This document shows positions 14,854-23,428 of a DNA stretch of 24,356 nucleotides, piece after piece. The stretch is from contig CAKTVQ010000022.1 of assembly GCA_934630375.1 (NCBI GenBank), forward strand, positions 1 to 24,356, read 5' to 3'. The notes beneath the pieces were generated by a model. It searched no databases, was not told where the DNA came from, and saw only the letters and a program-made list of their open reading frames with translations. The translations under genes were made by a program, and so were the position numbers. This stretch comes from an uncultured Collinsella sp. GTDB lineage: Bacteria > Actinomycetota > Coriobacteriia > Coriobacteriales > Coriobacteriaceae. The number at the start of each line of letters is the position of its first letter. The first letter of the stretch is position 1.

Positions 14854-16502
14854 TGAAGGCGATCTGGCTTGCGTGCTGCGCGTGCGGCGATTACGGGCTG
14901 TTGCAGCGGGAAGTCGAGGGCCGTGATGCGGGCGCACAGGTGCTTCGCGTGGGTGACCTGGACGGGCTGATTTCCATGGCTCGGGCGTTTCCGTCGCGCC
15001 GCGGGGCTGCCATCATCGCGGCGTCTCTGTTTGATACCGAAGATGTGCGCAAGACTGTTGCGCGCCTGACGGCCGAAGGCCGCGTGAGTCGCGTGGTCGT
15101 GTTGATAGAAGCGCTCGATCCGTCGGATATCGAGGGGCTGTTTCGCGCGGGGGCGACCGAGGTCATCGCTGCACACAGTATATGCGGCAACGGGCGCGCG
15201 GGCGAGGGAGCGGTTGATTCCGATCGGCGCATGACGATTGAGCCCGATGCTTTTGTTGATAGGGAACCCGGGGCGCCTCGCGCTACAAGAGGCCCGCGTG
15301 TTGATGATTATGGAAAAGCGGAAGCCGAGCATGGTCGGCGCCCCCGGAACCCTCTTGTATACGATGACGCTGGAGGGCCGGCGCAGCATGCTGGCGATTC
15401 CCCGGCTGTAGATATGGGATACGTGCACGGCGTGAATCTGGCGGATGAACTCGATGAAGTTGAGGGCTTTGCCGGGTGCGGCGAGTTGTCGCTGATGCAG
15501 CATGAGCAGATTGCACAGAACGAGCCTGCCTCGCAGACCGAACAAGCTGCCATGCCGGCTTGGACGCAGCGTGTGGTTGCGGCGGGGGAGACGGGGACGC
15601 TGTCACCGACGCCCGCCCCGCCGCCTCCGATGCCGCCGGCAGACGCTGTCGCTTCGCCGCATCGAGCTCCGGTCATCTGCGCCATTTCGGGTTCGGGCGG
15701 TTGCGGCAAGTCGACGATCGTTGCCACCATGGCACACACATCGTCGCTGTTGGGCTTGCGTGCCGCCGTGCTCGACCTGGACCTGATGTTTGGAAACCTT
15801 TACGACTTGTTAGGCGTCGATGCTCCGCGCGATATGGCGGCACTTATCGAGCCGTCGGCGGCGGGCACGCTCACCGAGCCGGATATCGTAGCCACATCGA
15901 TGCGCGTGGCACCGGGCGTTACGCTCTGGGGTCCCGTCGCGGCGCCCGAGCAAGCCGAGCTCATGGCACGTCCGGTGGAGCTACTGCTTGATGTTCTGCG
16001 TCGCGAATCCGACGTGGTCTTTATCGATACCTCGGTCTTTTGGGGCGACGCCGTGGCGGCTGCGGTGGCGGCGAGCGACCGTTGCCTGGTCGTTGGCGAT
16101 GCGGCGGTGTCGTCCGCGGCATCGGCATCGCGCGTCATTGAACTGGCAGGTCGGGTAGGTGTGCCGCGAACGCGCATGAGCGCCGTGTTCAACCGGTTCG
16201 GTGCGCGCGGGGCAGACGAGGACGTCGCCATGCGCTTTGAGATTGCCTGTGCGTTGAGCTCCAAGATTCGTATCGCCGATGGCGGGCAGGATCTCGCCGC
16301 GCTCATGGCGTTTGGGCGCGCTGACGAGGCAGTGGGGCAGACCAGCGCTTTTGCGACTAGCGTGCGCGAGGCCACGCGCGAGATGCTCGTGGAACTGGGG
16401 TGCGCCGTCGGCCCTTGGAGCGATATGGTCGCCGACCGTGCAACGCGCGCCGAACGCCCGCGTATCCGCCTTCCCTGGTCGCGCGAGGGTGATCAGCGAT
16501 GA
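14853..16502 (+). CDS. cpaE: CpaE/TadZ-like pilus-localising ATPase
   Basis: The 549-residue protein has a receiver-like N-terminal domain (about 1-110). A long disordered linker (about 115-270) rich in Pro, Ala and Glu follows, with a PAPPPPMPP run. The C-terminal domain (about 272-520) is of the MinD/ParA type. The nucleotide-binding loop reads SGSGGCGKST: GKST is present but the signature lysine of KGGxGKT is replaced by serine. AVLDLDLMFGNLYDLLG matches the following switch region. CpaE/TadZ proteins place the Tad apparatus at a cell pole. The ATG (14853) overlaps the cpaB stop, with GGAGG at 14839-14843. The linker length and composition are unlike compact homologues. Confidence 0.85.
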   Translation: MKAIWLACCACGDYGLLQREVEGRDAGAQVLRVGDLDGLISMARAFPSRRGAAIIAASLFDTEDVRKTVARLTAEGRVSRVVVLIEALDPSDIEGLFRAGATEVIAAHSICGNGRAGEGAVDSDRRMTIEPDAFVDREPGAPRATRGPRVDDYGKAEAEHGRRPRNPLVYDDAGGPAQHAGDSPAVDMGYVHGVNLADELDEVEGFAGCGELSLMQHEQIAQNEPASQTEQAAMPAWTQRVVAAGETGTLSPTPAPPPPMPPADAVASPHRAPVICAISGSGGCGKSTIVATMAHTSSLLGLRAAVLDLDLMFGNLYDLLGVDAPRDMAALIEPSAAGTLTEPDIVATSMRVAPGVTLWGPVAAPEQAELMARPVELLLDVLRRESDVVFIDTSVFWGDAVAAAVAASDRCLVVGDAAVSSAASASRVIELAGRVGVPRTRMSAVFNRFGARGADEDVAMRFEIACALSSKIRIADGGQDLAALMAFGRADEAVGQTSAFATSVREATREMLVELGCAVGPWSDMVADRATRAERPRIRLPWSREGDQR

Positions 16503-17827
16503 GCCTGCAAACGAGGATTAAGGCTGCCGGCGCTGCGGCGGCGGCAGCGCCTGTAGATGCGGGGCGTCGCCGCGCCGTGAAACGACGCACCAAGCGCGCC
16601 GTGATGGACCGCATGGGTTACGACGAAGTGGCGCGTATCAGCGCCTATATCGACCCGGCACTTGCCCGCTCGGAATTGCGTCCTGCGGTGGAGGCGGCGC
16701 TCAATGTTGAGGAGCCGACCGATCTCGCGACGCCCGAGCGCGAGACCATCATCGACGAGATTTTGGATGACGTGGTGGGCTTGGGGCCGTTGCAGCCACT
16801 CATCGAGGACGACACCGTTACCGAGATCATGATCAACGGCTGCCGCTCGGCTTTCTTTGAACGCGGCGGCGTCTTGTACCCCATCGAGCATGCGTTTGAG
16901 GATGATGAGCAGATCCGTGTGCTTATCGACCGCATTATCTCGCCACTTGGCCGCCGTATCGACGAGCGCAGCCCCATCGTCAACGCCCGCCTCAAAACGG
17001 GCTATCGCGTCAACGCGGTGATTCCGCCTGTGGCGATTGACGGACCGATTCTCACCATCCGAAAGTTCTCGGACCGTATCTGCTCGCTGGACGAGCTCGT
17101 GGGGTTGGGATCGCTGCCGCTTTGGTATGCGCAGCTGCTGTCGTGCGCGGTGTCGCTGCGACAGGACCTGGCGGTTGCGGGAGGCACGGGATCTGGTAAG
17201 ACCACCCTGCTCAACGCGTTGTCATGTGAGATTTCCACCGGCGAGCGCATCGTGACGATCGAGGACTCTGCCGAGCTCAAGTTTGCGCATCATCCGCACG
17301 TGGTGCGCCTAGAGGCGCGCGAGGCTTCAATTGAGGGCGAGGGCGCGGTGACGATCCGCGACCTGGTGACCAATGCCCTGCGCATGCGCCCCGACCGCAT
17401 CGTGGTGGGCGAGGTGCGCGGTGCCGAGTGCTGCGACATGTTGCAGGCCATGAACACGGGCCACGACGGGTCGCTCACCACACTTCATGCGGGCTCAGAA
17501 CAGGAGACCGTGGTGCGTCTGACGTTGCTTGCACGTTATGGCATCGATCTGCCGAGCGAGCTCATCGAGGAGCAGATTGCCATGGCGCTCGACGGCATCG
17601 TGATGTCCGAGCGCCACGCCGATGGCAGGCGTTTTGTCTCCTCGTATTCGGGGGTGCGACGCGCCGCATCGGGCGGCGTAGAGCTCGAGCGCTATGTGAC
17701 GTTCGATGCCGCCGAGCGCACCTGGACGCTTGACCGCGAGCCGCCGTTTATCGCAGAAGGCCTGCGGTCGGGGACGCTCACACAAGAGGAGGTGGACGAA
17801 TGGAGATCACTGTGCCCCTCGTCGTAG
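16499..17827 (+). CDS. cpaF: Tad secretion motor ATPase CpaF/TadA
   Basis: This is the hexameric secretion ATPase that powers pilus assembly at the inner face of the membrane. The 442-residue product has a basic N-terminal tail, an N-terminal domain with [21 protein letters not shown] (about 95-115), Walker [10 protein letters not shown] (about 227-235), the Asp/Glu boxes around [11 protein letters not shown], Walker [10 protein letters not shown] (about 299-307) and the His box [12 protein letters not shown]. It starts with an ATGA overlap on cpaE and ends inside tadB by 28 bases, so the three are probably translated together. Confidence 0.95.
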   Translation: MSLQTRIKAAGAAAAAAPVDAGRRRAVKRRTKRAVMDRMGYDEVARISAYIDPALARSELRPAVEAALNVEEPTDLATPERETIIDEILDDVVGLGPLQPLIEDDTVTEIMINGCRSAFFERGGVLYPIEHAFEDDEQIRVLIDRIISPLGRRIDERSPIVNARLKTGYRVNAVIPPVAIDGPILTIRKFSDRICSLDELVGLGSLPLWYAQLLSCAVSLRQDLAVAGGTGSGKTTLLNALSCEISTGERIVTIEDSAELKFAHHPHVVRLEAREASIEGEGAVTIRDLVTNALRMRPDRIVVGEVRGAECCDMLQAMNTGHDGSLTTLHAGSEQETVVRLTLLARYGIDLPSELIEEQIAMALDGIVMSERHADGRRFVSSYSGVRRAASGGVELERYVTFDAAERTWTLDREPPFIAEGLRSGTLTQEEVDEWRSLCPSS

Positions 17828-18726
17828 GGGGCTTGGCAGGGCTTTCTGTCGCGACGGCGTGCGGGGCGGAACCTCGTGTGCCGCAGGTACCGCCGGCGGA
17901 GCTGGCACGTCAGGCGCTCGAGACGGTGGCAGAGAAGCTGCCGCGTGAGCTGGTGGAAAACGATCTGCTGAAAAAGATCGCCCGTTCGTGGGCATCGCTG
18001 GCTCCGGCGCATCGCCTTGGCCTCGTGATCGAAGATGCTTCGGGACGTTTGGCGTTTCTGCTGCTATCGAGCGGTGTCTGCTGCGTTTTACTAACGATGG
18101 TGTCGTTATCGCCCCTCGGATTTGCCTTGGGATTTGTTGCTCCGTTTGCCGTTGGCGCCGCTCGGGATGGCTTTGAGAGCCGGCGCGAGCAACACGATGC
18201 AGAAGAGGCAATGCCCGAGGCGTTTACCGCACTTTCCATGTCGCTTGCCTCGGGACATTCGCTGGCCCAGGGCATGCGCTTTGTGGGCGCTCATGCGCAA
18301 GAGCCAGTGCATACCGAGTTTTTGCGGGTGGCGGCGGCGATCGATTGCGGCATCTCGGCGACCGACGCGCTCGATGACTTGCTCGTGCGTATCGACGCCC
18401 CCGGTCTTTCGCTTGTGACCTTGGCGCTTAAGGTGTCTCAGCGCACCGGCGCTCCGCTTGCCGACTTACTGTCCGAGGCGTCGAGCATGGTGGGGGAGCG
18501 CATTGAGCTCAAGCGCCGCCTGGATGTTAAGACGTCGCAGGCTCGCATGTCTGCGCATATGGTCGCGGCGATGCCGGCGGGCATGTGCGCGGTGTTGGCG
18601 CTGCTTTCGGCAGATTTTCGTCGCGGTCTTGCGACGCCTGCCGGCGCGGGCGCTGTGGTGCTGGGTCTTGCCCTCAACGCCGTTGCCCTGGTGGTTATCC
18701 GGCGCATTATGCGGGTGGAGCTATGA
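17800..18726 (+). CDS. tadB: Pilus platform membrane protein TadB
   Basis: This is a type II secretion F-domain protein that forms the membrane platform with TadC. The 308-residue product has an N-terminal helix, a pair of helices at about 86-125, the F domain (about 140-255; MPEAFTALSMSLASGHSLAQGM, LALKVSQRTGAPLADLLSEAS) and two C-terminal helices. ATG 17800 follows GAGGAGGTGG at an ideal distance and overlaps cpaF by 28 bases. The end overlaps the tadC start (ATGA). Confidence 0.88.
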   Translation: MEITVPLVVGGLAGLSVATACGAEPRVPQVPPAELARQALETVAEKLPRELVENDLLKKIARSWASLAPAHRLGLVIEDASGRLAFLLLSSGVCCVLLTMVSLSPLGFALGFVAPFAVGAARDGFESRREQHDAEEAMPEAFTALSMSLASGHSLAQGMRFVGAHAQEPVHTEFLRVAAAIDCGISATDALDDLLVRIDAPGLSLVTLALKVSQRTGAPLADLLSEASSMVGERIELKRRLDVKTSQARMSAHMVAAMPAGMCAVLALLSADFRRGLATPAGAGAVVLGLALNAVALVVIRRIMRVEL

Positions 18727-19364
18727 GCGCCCCGGTTGCAGTTGCGGCTTGCCTGTGCGCCCTGAGTGTATTTGTCGCGACGGGTTTGGATCGGGCGGAT
18801 GCACGCAAGGTCGCAGGGGCCTGCAAGCGCGAGGCGGTGCTGGTCGCTGCCGCGGGTCGCTCGGTGGTCGATGCTCTGACCGCGCGAGTGAAGGGCGCGG
18901 TTGGAGCGGGCGGCCCGGCGCGAGTGTCGCTCGGCGAAGTGTCCGAGATGTTCGATGTTGTGCGCTTGGGTCTTTCGGCCGGTCTTTCGTTTGATGCGGC
19001 GCTTGAGATTTTCTGCGCCAACCGCCGGTCAGTGCTGGCTCTTCGCCTTGAGCGCGCCTGCATGGCGTGGCAGGTGGGCGTGGGCACGCGTGAGGACGAG
19101 TTGTTGGCCGCCGCGCGCGACCTGGACGTGCGAGCGCTCGAGACCTTTGCCATCACGGTGGGGCAGGCGCTCGCCCTGGGTGCCCCACTTGCCGAGACGC
19201 TGGCCGCTCAAAGTCGCGAGATCCGTGCGGCTCATCGCGCCGCAGTCGAGCGCGAGATCGAGCGTGCACCCGTCAAGCTGCTGATTCCCACCGGCACGCT
19301 CATCTTGCCGGCGTTGCTTCTGTCCATATTGGGCCCGCTGCTGGGAGCAGGCGGGATGATGTAG
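18723..19364 (+). CDS. tadC: Pilus platform membrane protein TadC
   Basis: This is the second F-domain platform protein. The 213-residue product has an N-terminal helix, an F domain (about 75-185; SEMFDVVRLGLSAGLSFDAAL, AITVGQALALGAPLAETLAAQ) and a C-terminal helix pair (LLIPTGTLILPALLLSILGP). It is shorter than many TadC proteins because the region before the F domain is brief. ATG 18723 overlaps the tadB stop. A longer in-frame ORF from 18585 would lie inside tadB and is not used. Confidence 0.85.
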   Translation: MSAPVAVAACLCALSVFVATGLDRADARKVAGACKREAVLVAAAGRSVVDALTARVKGAVGAGGPARVSLGEVSEMFDVVRLGLSAGLSFDAALEIFCANRRSVLALRLERACMAWQVGVGTREDELLAAARDLDVRALETFAITVGQALALGAPLAETLAAQSREIRAAHRAAVEREIERAPVKLLIPTGTLILPALLLSILGPLLGAGGMM

Positions 19365-19374
19365 GGAGGAATAC

Positions 19375-19608
19375 ATGAACACGATGACTGACGCTGCTGG
19401 CAAGGTCCAGGGCTGGGCGTTTTGCCGGGCGGCACATGTTCGTCAGCGCGCCAAGGAACTATTGCAGGAGGAGAGTGCACAGGGTACCACCGAGTATGCC
19501 ATCTTGGTCGGCGTGCTCGTGGTGATCGCGATTATCGCCATCGTCGCATTTAAGGGCAAGGTCCAAGATCTATGGAACGCTATCAGCGAGGGCATCAACA
19601 GCCTGTAG
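19375..19608 (+). CDS. flp: Flp-type major pilin
   Basis: The 77-residue prepilin has a leader of about 35 residues ending in ESAQ-GTTEYA, followed by a hydrophobic helix (ILVGVLVVIAIIAIVAF) and a short tail KGKVQDLWNAISEGINSL. The Glu-Tyr pair after the cleavage region is the Flp hallmark. By comparison with three other proteins of the operon (AQxTxE), cleavage by a prepilin peptidase would fall around the AQG residues. The leader is longer than in the two other short-leader pilins here. AGGGAGG lies 5-6 bases before the ATG. It sits 10 bases after tadC, the expected position for the structural pilin. Confidence 0.88.
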   Translation: MNTMTDAAGKVQGWAFCRAAHVRQRAKELLQEESAQGTTEYAILVGVLVVIAIIAIVAFKGKVQDLWNAISEGINSL

Positions 19609-20135
19609 AGGGCGAGCGCCCCATCGGGGTGCTGCTGGTGTTTGCTTGCCTGACCGTGGCGATAGCGGCGGCGCTTTGGGGGCTTAACGCCGTGCGGCAG
19701 CAGCGTCCTGGGACCGCCTCCGATTTGGGCTCAGATTCGGCGGTGGCGTCTCAAAAAGATGAGATGCGAGATGCGGACGATTCGGATGTCGCTGTCACGG
19801 CGCAAACCTTTCTGCGGACGCTCGACAAGCGGTCTGGCACTGCGACGGATTCGCCTGAGGGCAATGCGATTGCGGTCCGGCTTGCATGGTCTGAGGACCG
19901 ACCGATGACCGAAGCGGCGGCGGATATGCTGCGTGCCTATCGCGAGGTACCCACGGCGCAACTTGCTCTGAGCGGCTATCTCGACATCAAGGGAAACGTG
20001 TGGGGCGCCATCGTGCGCGACGGACGCGGCTGGGTCGATATGGTGACAATTGCCGCGGATGCTGGCGATGCTTCGTGTCGTCTGCGCGCCGTGCGCCTGA
20101 GCCCGCAGGCAACGGACTCAAAGGAGGGATCGTGA
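19572..20135 (+). CDS. Unrecognised membrane-anchored protein of the pilus operon
   Basis: The 187-residue product has a short cytoplasmic tail, one membrane helix (about 17-38; VLLVFACLTVAIAAALWGL) and an outer domain of about 140 residues. The first part of the outer domain is Asp/Ser-rich; a better ordered part (LSGYLDIKGNVWGAIVRDG) follows. I do not recognise a family. The start is uncertain: ATG 19572 overlaps the pilin gene by 37 bases with only AAGG upstream, and GTG 19629 would remove the tail. Its place between two pilin genes suggests a role at the pilus base or in pilin handling, which is an inference from position only. Confidence 0.7.
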   Translation: MERYQRGHQQPVEGERPIGVLLVFACLTVAIAAALWGLNAVRQQRPGTASDLGSDSAVASQKDEMRDADDSDVAVTAQTFLRTLDKRSGTATDSPEGNAIAVRLAWSEDRPMTEAAADMLRAYREVPTAQLALSGYLDIKGNVWGAIVRDGRGWVDMVTIAADAGDASCRLRAVRLSPQATDSKEGS

Positions 20136-20136
20136 G

Positions 20137-20355
20137 ATGCATGATGTCCTGCGTGAGGAATCTGCCCAGGCGACGGTCGAATACGCCATTGTCACGGTGG
20201 CGCTGTTATCGATCGTGCTGGCGATCGCGGGACTTTGGCGTGCCGGCACCGATGGGCGCTTGGCGGCGCTGGTTGAGCGGACGACATCCCATGGCGTCGC
20301 CTCGACGTCGGTTATCGACGCCGCTGCGGCCGCTAAGGACATCGCGTTGTATTGA
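20137..20355 (+). CDS. Second small Flp/TadE-like prepilin
   Basis: The 72-residue protein has an 11-residue leader MHDVLREESAQ. The sequence ATVEYA and a hydrophobic helix (IVTVALLSIVLAIAGLW) follow, with a tail of about 35 residues rich in Ala and Thr. The AQATVEY motif matches the processing region of the other pilus subunits, and the Glu-Tyr pair is Flp-like. A strong AAGGAGGG (20120-20128 region) precedes ATG 20137 by 9 bases. It may be a minor pilin. Its TGA stop overlaps an ATT that could start the next gene. Confidence 0.8.
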   Translation: MHDVLREESAQATVEYAIVTVALLSIVLAIAGLWRAGTDGRLAALVERTTSHGVASTSVIDAAAAAKDIALY

Positions 20356-20827
20356 TGCCGCGCGCGAGGACCGGGCGCAGTCTACGGTCGAGGCCGCTTT
20401 TTTGCTGCCGACGTTTCTGACACTCATCCTTCTCGCGCTGCAACCGGTGTGCCTGCTCTATACGCGCGCGGTCATGGAGTCTGCCGCCGCCGAGACCGCG
20501 CGGCTCATGACCACAACGACGGCGGAGGACGACGATCTTAAGGAGTTCACCCGCCGCCGACTTGCTGCAGTGCCCAACGTTTCGATCTTTCATGCCGGCG
20601 GGCCGTTGTCGTGGGATATCGAGCTTGGCCGGGCCGGTGCGGGTGGCGTCTCGTCCGTGTCCGTTTCCGGCGAGGTCAAGCCGTTGCCTGTGATCGGTGC
20701 GTTTGCGCAGGCTATGGGTGGTACCGCCGAGGGCGGCTACGTTGAGCTCAAGGTCGATGTCTCGTATCAATCGCGTCCCGAATGGCTGGAGGGAGATTAT
20801 GATTCGTGGATTGCTGCATGGGATTAA
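20291..20827 (+). CDS. TadE-like pseudopilin with unusual start
   Basis: The mature part is clear: REDRAQSTVEAAFLLPTF, a hydrophobic helix (LTLILLALQPVCLLY), AVMESAAAETARLM and a globular tail of about 110 residues, the TadE layout. The start is a problem. The nearest conventional codon in frame is ATG 20291 (178 residues), which lies inside the preceding gene, has no good ribosome-binding site and adds an Arg-rich leader unlike its neighbours. ATT 20351 would give a 10-residue leader like the other pilins, follows AAGGA (20335-20339) and overlaps the preceding stop as ATTGA. The ATG in TGATG (20355) is in the wrong frame. I give the ATG coordinate but suspect ATT 20351. Confidence 0.75.
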   Translation: MASPRRRLSTPLRPLRTSRCIDAAREDRAQSTVEAAFLLPTFLTLILLALQPVCLLYTRAVMESAAAETARLMTTTTAEDDDLKEFTRRRLAAVPNVSIFHAGGPLSWDIELGRAGAGGVSSVSVSGEVKPLPVIGAFAQAMGGTAEGGYVELKVDVSYQSRPEWLEGDYDSWIAAWD

Positions 20828-22952
20828 GTGTTTCTGGTCTAGACGCGTTTTGACGCACCGTCCGAGCTGCCATCACAAGCGAGGTGGCTTTATGGGTCGA
20901 GCCGGTGTCGATCTGTTTATCGAAGACGGTGCCTATACCACGCTTTCTTCTGCCGTGGTCATCCTAGTGGTGCTCACATTGTTGTTTTCGTCGACCGCGG
21001 CGATATGGAGCATGTCGCGTGCCGGGGATACCCAGGTGGCGGCTGATAGCGGCGCGCTGGCGGGTGCCAACGTAGTGTCGTCCTATCACACGGCTGCCAC
21101 GGTGGTTGATGCGAGCATCTTGAGTCTGGGGCTGGCGGGGTTTGCCACGATCGGGACGGGCCTGGTCGCCATCCTCATCCCGGGTGCCGAGCCGGTTGCC
21201 GGCAATATGGTCGACACCGGGATTGAGATCATTAAAACGCGCAACAAGTTTGCCAAAAGCGCATCGGAAGGCTTACAGAAAATCGAGACGGCTCTGCCGT
21301 ATCTAATCGCCGCGCATGCCACGCAGGCGGTGTCGGCGCAGGATACCGATAGTGTGACCTATACCGGTACGGCGCTTGCCGTGCCCAGGACATCCGAGTC
21401 TGACTTCGCTGCGCTCAAAGGATCAGAGATCTCGACCGATACCATTAAAGAAACATCAGATGATTTAGAGTGTGCGGCCGAGGAGCTGCGGAAGGCTTCT
21501 GAGGACACGGCGAAGGCTAAAGAGCGTGCTTGGCTGGCGGATTGTGGTGGGTCTGACAAGGGCTCGGTCGGCAGCTGTTCTTGCATGTGGGAGCGTGCGA
21601 AAAGCCTAACGGATCTCTCCGGTGTTCAAAATCCGCATTACTCATCGAGCGTTACGTGGGAGCCCCAAGTTGCCCTTGATCGCGCGAAGGACTACTACCA
21701 TTGGCGTCTGACAAATGAGAAGCCCCACGGCTCGAGTGTCGAGATGAAGGCAGAGTCTGCGGCGCGTAAGGCGTTTTATACCTATGCGAGTGCGGAGGTC
21801 GATCGGGCACATATAACCGAGAACGGAGACAGGGTTTCCTCCTATATTCCGCTGCTGCCGCGCAACTCTGATGAGGTTCGGGCGACGGAACTCTATACCG
21901 ATGCGGTGTGGCCGACTAGCGTGAACGATGACAAGACGTATCTGCATTACGGGACGACCTGCCCTAACTATAAGAAAGGGACGCCGAGCGGATTTGCTTC
22001 GGTTGCCGATTACGATGGACAGGATAAATGCAGCAAATGCCATTTTGGCGTTTTGTCGCTTGGTGCTGTTGCGGCGCCTTCAACCTCTATCGAAAACGGC
22101 TTCGAATATCACTTCGACGAGTTCAAAAAGGCCTTGGAGGAATACGTCAAATGTCGGAACAAAGAGCTTGAGCTCATGCGTCAGACCGAGGATGAGGCCG
22201 ACCGTGCGGGCAATGCGTTTGACCAGGCCATTAAAGCGCTTTCGGGCGAGCGTCCGCGTATTGCTCCGCCCGGTCGCAACGGCGTGGTTGCCTTTGCGGT
22301 TTCGGGTGCCATCTCGAGCCCCGATGAGCTCAACTCTTCGTTTAACACGGCAGTCAGGCTTGGCGATCGCGGTGCCATCTCTGCCGCGGTGCTGGCGCCC
22401 GATGAGGCGACGGCGCAAAACAACGTGCTTTCGCGATTTTTCTCGACATTGAAGGAGCGCTCGGGTGGCGTTGCCGGCGTACTCGATGGCGTCATGGATG
22501 TCTGGGGACGGCTGCTTGTGGGATACGGAGACATCCAAGGTTCGGCCGACGAACTTATGGACGAGATGATTAAAGGCCTAGGAGGGGGCAGCGACGCGTT
22601 GGGCTCCATTGCCTCGTGGCTCGGTGATACCGTTTCGGCGTCCGTGGCGGCGCTGGGTTTGGAACCGTGCGACTTGCGCCTGCGAAAGCCGGTGCTGACC
22701 GATTCCGCCAACGTCATTAAGAGCCCGGGGTCTGACATTGCCGGTCTCTCTCAAGCGCAAGACAAACTGCGAAGTATTCCGTTGGGCGTGACCGATCCCA
22801 AGGCGCTTTGCGAGGCGTTGGAATATCAAGTCGAACGCACCATCAGCGGTACGGTGTTCACGCTTGCGGAGATTCCTCTGCCCGGCGGCGGCTCCATCCC
22901 GCTCACCGTCGATGTCGCCACGCTGGTTGGCGCTCTGGGCGGTGGGTCGTAA
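20799..22952 (+). CDS. TadG-like large pilus-associated protein
   Basis: The product has 717 residues. Near residues 40-85 it carries GAYTTLSSAVVILVVLTLLF, a membrane helix, and the hallmark AADSGALAGANVV of Tad/TadG-like proteins. The rest is probably outside the cell: predicted coiled-coil stretches (about 220-245 and 450-480), ten cysteines including GSCSC, TTCPNY and KCSKCHFG, and a Gly-rich C-terminal part. No von Willebrand A domain is evident, unlike classic TadG. Base composition drops at about 21400-22160. ATG 20799 has GGAGGGAG just upstream and overlaps the previous gene by 29 bases. ATG 20892, after GAGGTGG, is an alternative that would remove a Cys/His-containing tail of 31 residues. 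Confidence 0.8.
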   Translation: MIRGLLHGIKCFWSRRVLTHRPSCHHKRGGFMGRAGVDLFIEDGAYTTLSSAVVILVVLTLLFSSTAAIWSMSRAGDTQVAADSGALAGANVVSSYHTAATVVDASILSLGLAGFATIGTGLVAILIPGAEPVAGNMVDTGIEIIKTRNKFAKSASEGLQKIETALPYLIAAHATQAVSAQDTDSVTYTGTALAVPRTSESDFAALKGSEISTDTIKETSDDLECAAEELRKASEDTAKAKERAWLADCGGSDKGSVGSCSCMWERAKSLTDLSGVQNPHYSSSVTWEPQVALDRAKDYYHWRLTNEKPHGSSVEMKAESAARKAFYTYASAEVDRAHITENGDRVSSYIPLLPRNSDEVRATELYTDAVWPTSVNDDKTYLHYGTTCPNYKKGTPSGFASVADYDGQDKCSKCHFGVLSLGAVAAPSTSIENGFEYHFDEFKKALEEYVKCRNKELELMRQTEDEADRAGNAFDQAIKALSGERPRIAPPGRNGVVAFAVSGAISSPDELNSSFNTAVRLGDRGAISAAVLAPDEATAQNNVLSRFFSTLKERSGGVAGVLDGVMDVWGRLLVGYGDIQGSADELMDEMIKGLGGGSDALGSIASWLGDTVSASVAALGLEPCDLRLRKPVLTDSANVIKSPGSDIAGLSQAQDKLRSIPLGVTDPKALCEALEYQVERTISGTVFTLAEIPLPGGGSIPLTVDVATLVGALGGGS

Positions 22953-23428
22953 TGAGTATCCGCGTGCGTCTGCGCGAGGAGCGCGCCCAAGCGACGGTGG
23001 AGATGGCAGTGGTTACGCCCGTTTTGCTGGTGCTGGCACTCATCGTGTACAACGTCATGATCTTTGCCAGCGCTGTCGCGCGCTTCGACCGCGTGGTGCC
23101 CGACATCGTGTTGGCGCACGCCGTGGCGTCGGAGGGGGAGGGCGACGAAAGCTCTGTCGATGCCTCGGCGACGGTCCAGACTCAAATTCTGAATGCTATG
23201 GAAGGCTATGACTTGCAGATCGAAGTGTCGAGCGAGCAAGGCGCGGAGGCATCGGATGGTGGTCTGCTCTCCCTATCCGGTACGTTTAGGACCTACACCT
23301 GTACCATGCACTATGAGCCGTGGCCGACTTCTCTCAGCATCGCTGGCGTTCCGCTGGGGGCGCCGACAACGTTGTCGCACGAGCGCGCGGTGACGGTCGA
23401 TCCATGGCGTCCGGGGGTGGTCATGTGA
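22952..23428 (+). CDS. TadE/TadF-like pseudopilin
   Basis: The 158-residue product has a 13-residue leader MSIRVRLREERAQ. The sequence ATVEMAVVTPVLLVLALIVYNVMIF, cut here for description after the helix, and an outer domain with one cysteine (YTCTMHYEPWP) follow. Leader, AQATVE motif and helix match TadE-type subunits cleaved by a prepilin peptidase. The ATG overlaps the preceding TAA (TAATG), with GGTGGG 5 bases upstream. It ends with an overlap on the DUF192 gene (GTGA). Whether it is TadE or TadF cannot be decided from the sequence alone. Confidence 0.82.
   Translation: MSIRVRLREERAQATVEMAVVTPVLLVLALIVYNVMIFASAVARFDRVVPDIVLAHAVASEGEGDESSVDASATVQTQILNAMEGYDLQIEVSSEQGAEASDGGLLSLSGTFRTYTCTMHYEPWPTSLSIAGVPLGAPTTLSHERAVTVDPWRPGVVM

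Noticed and set aside
15200..15660. A possible frameshift or gene boundary in the middle of the cpaE-like gene
   Set aside because: The frame is continuous and the low-complexity stretch fits a flexible linker between two domains.
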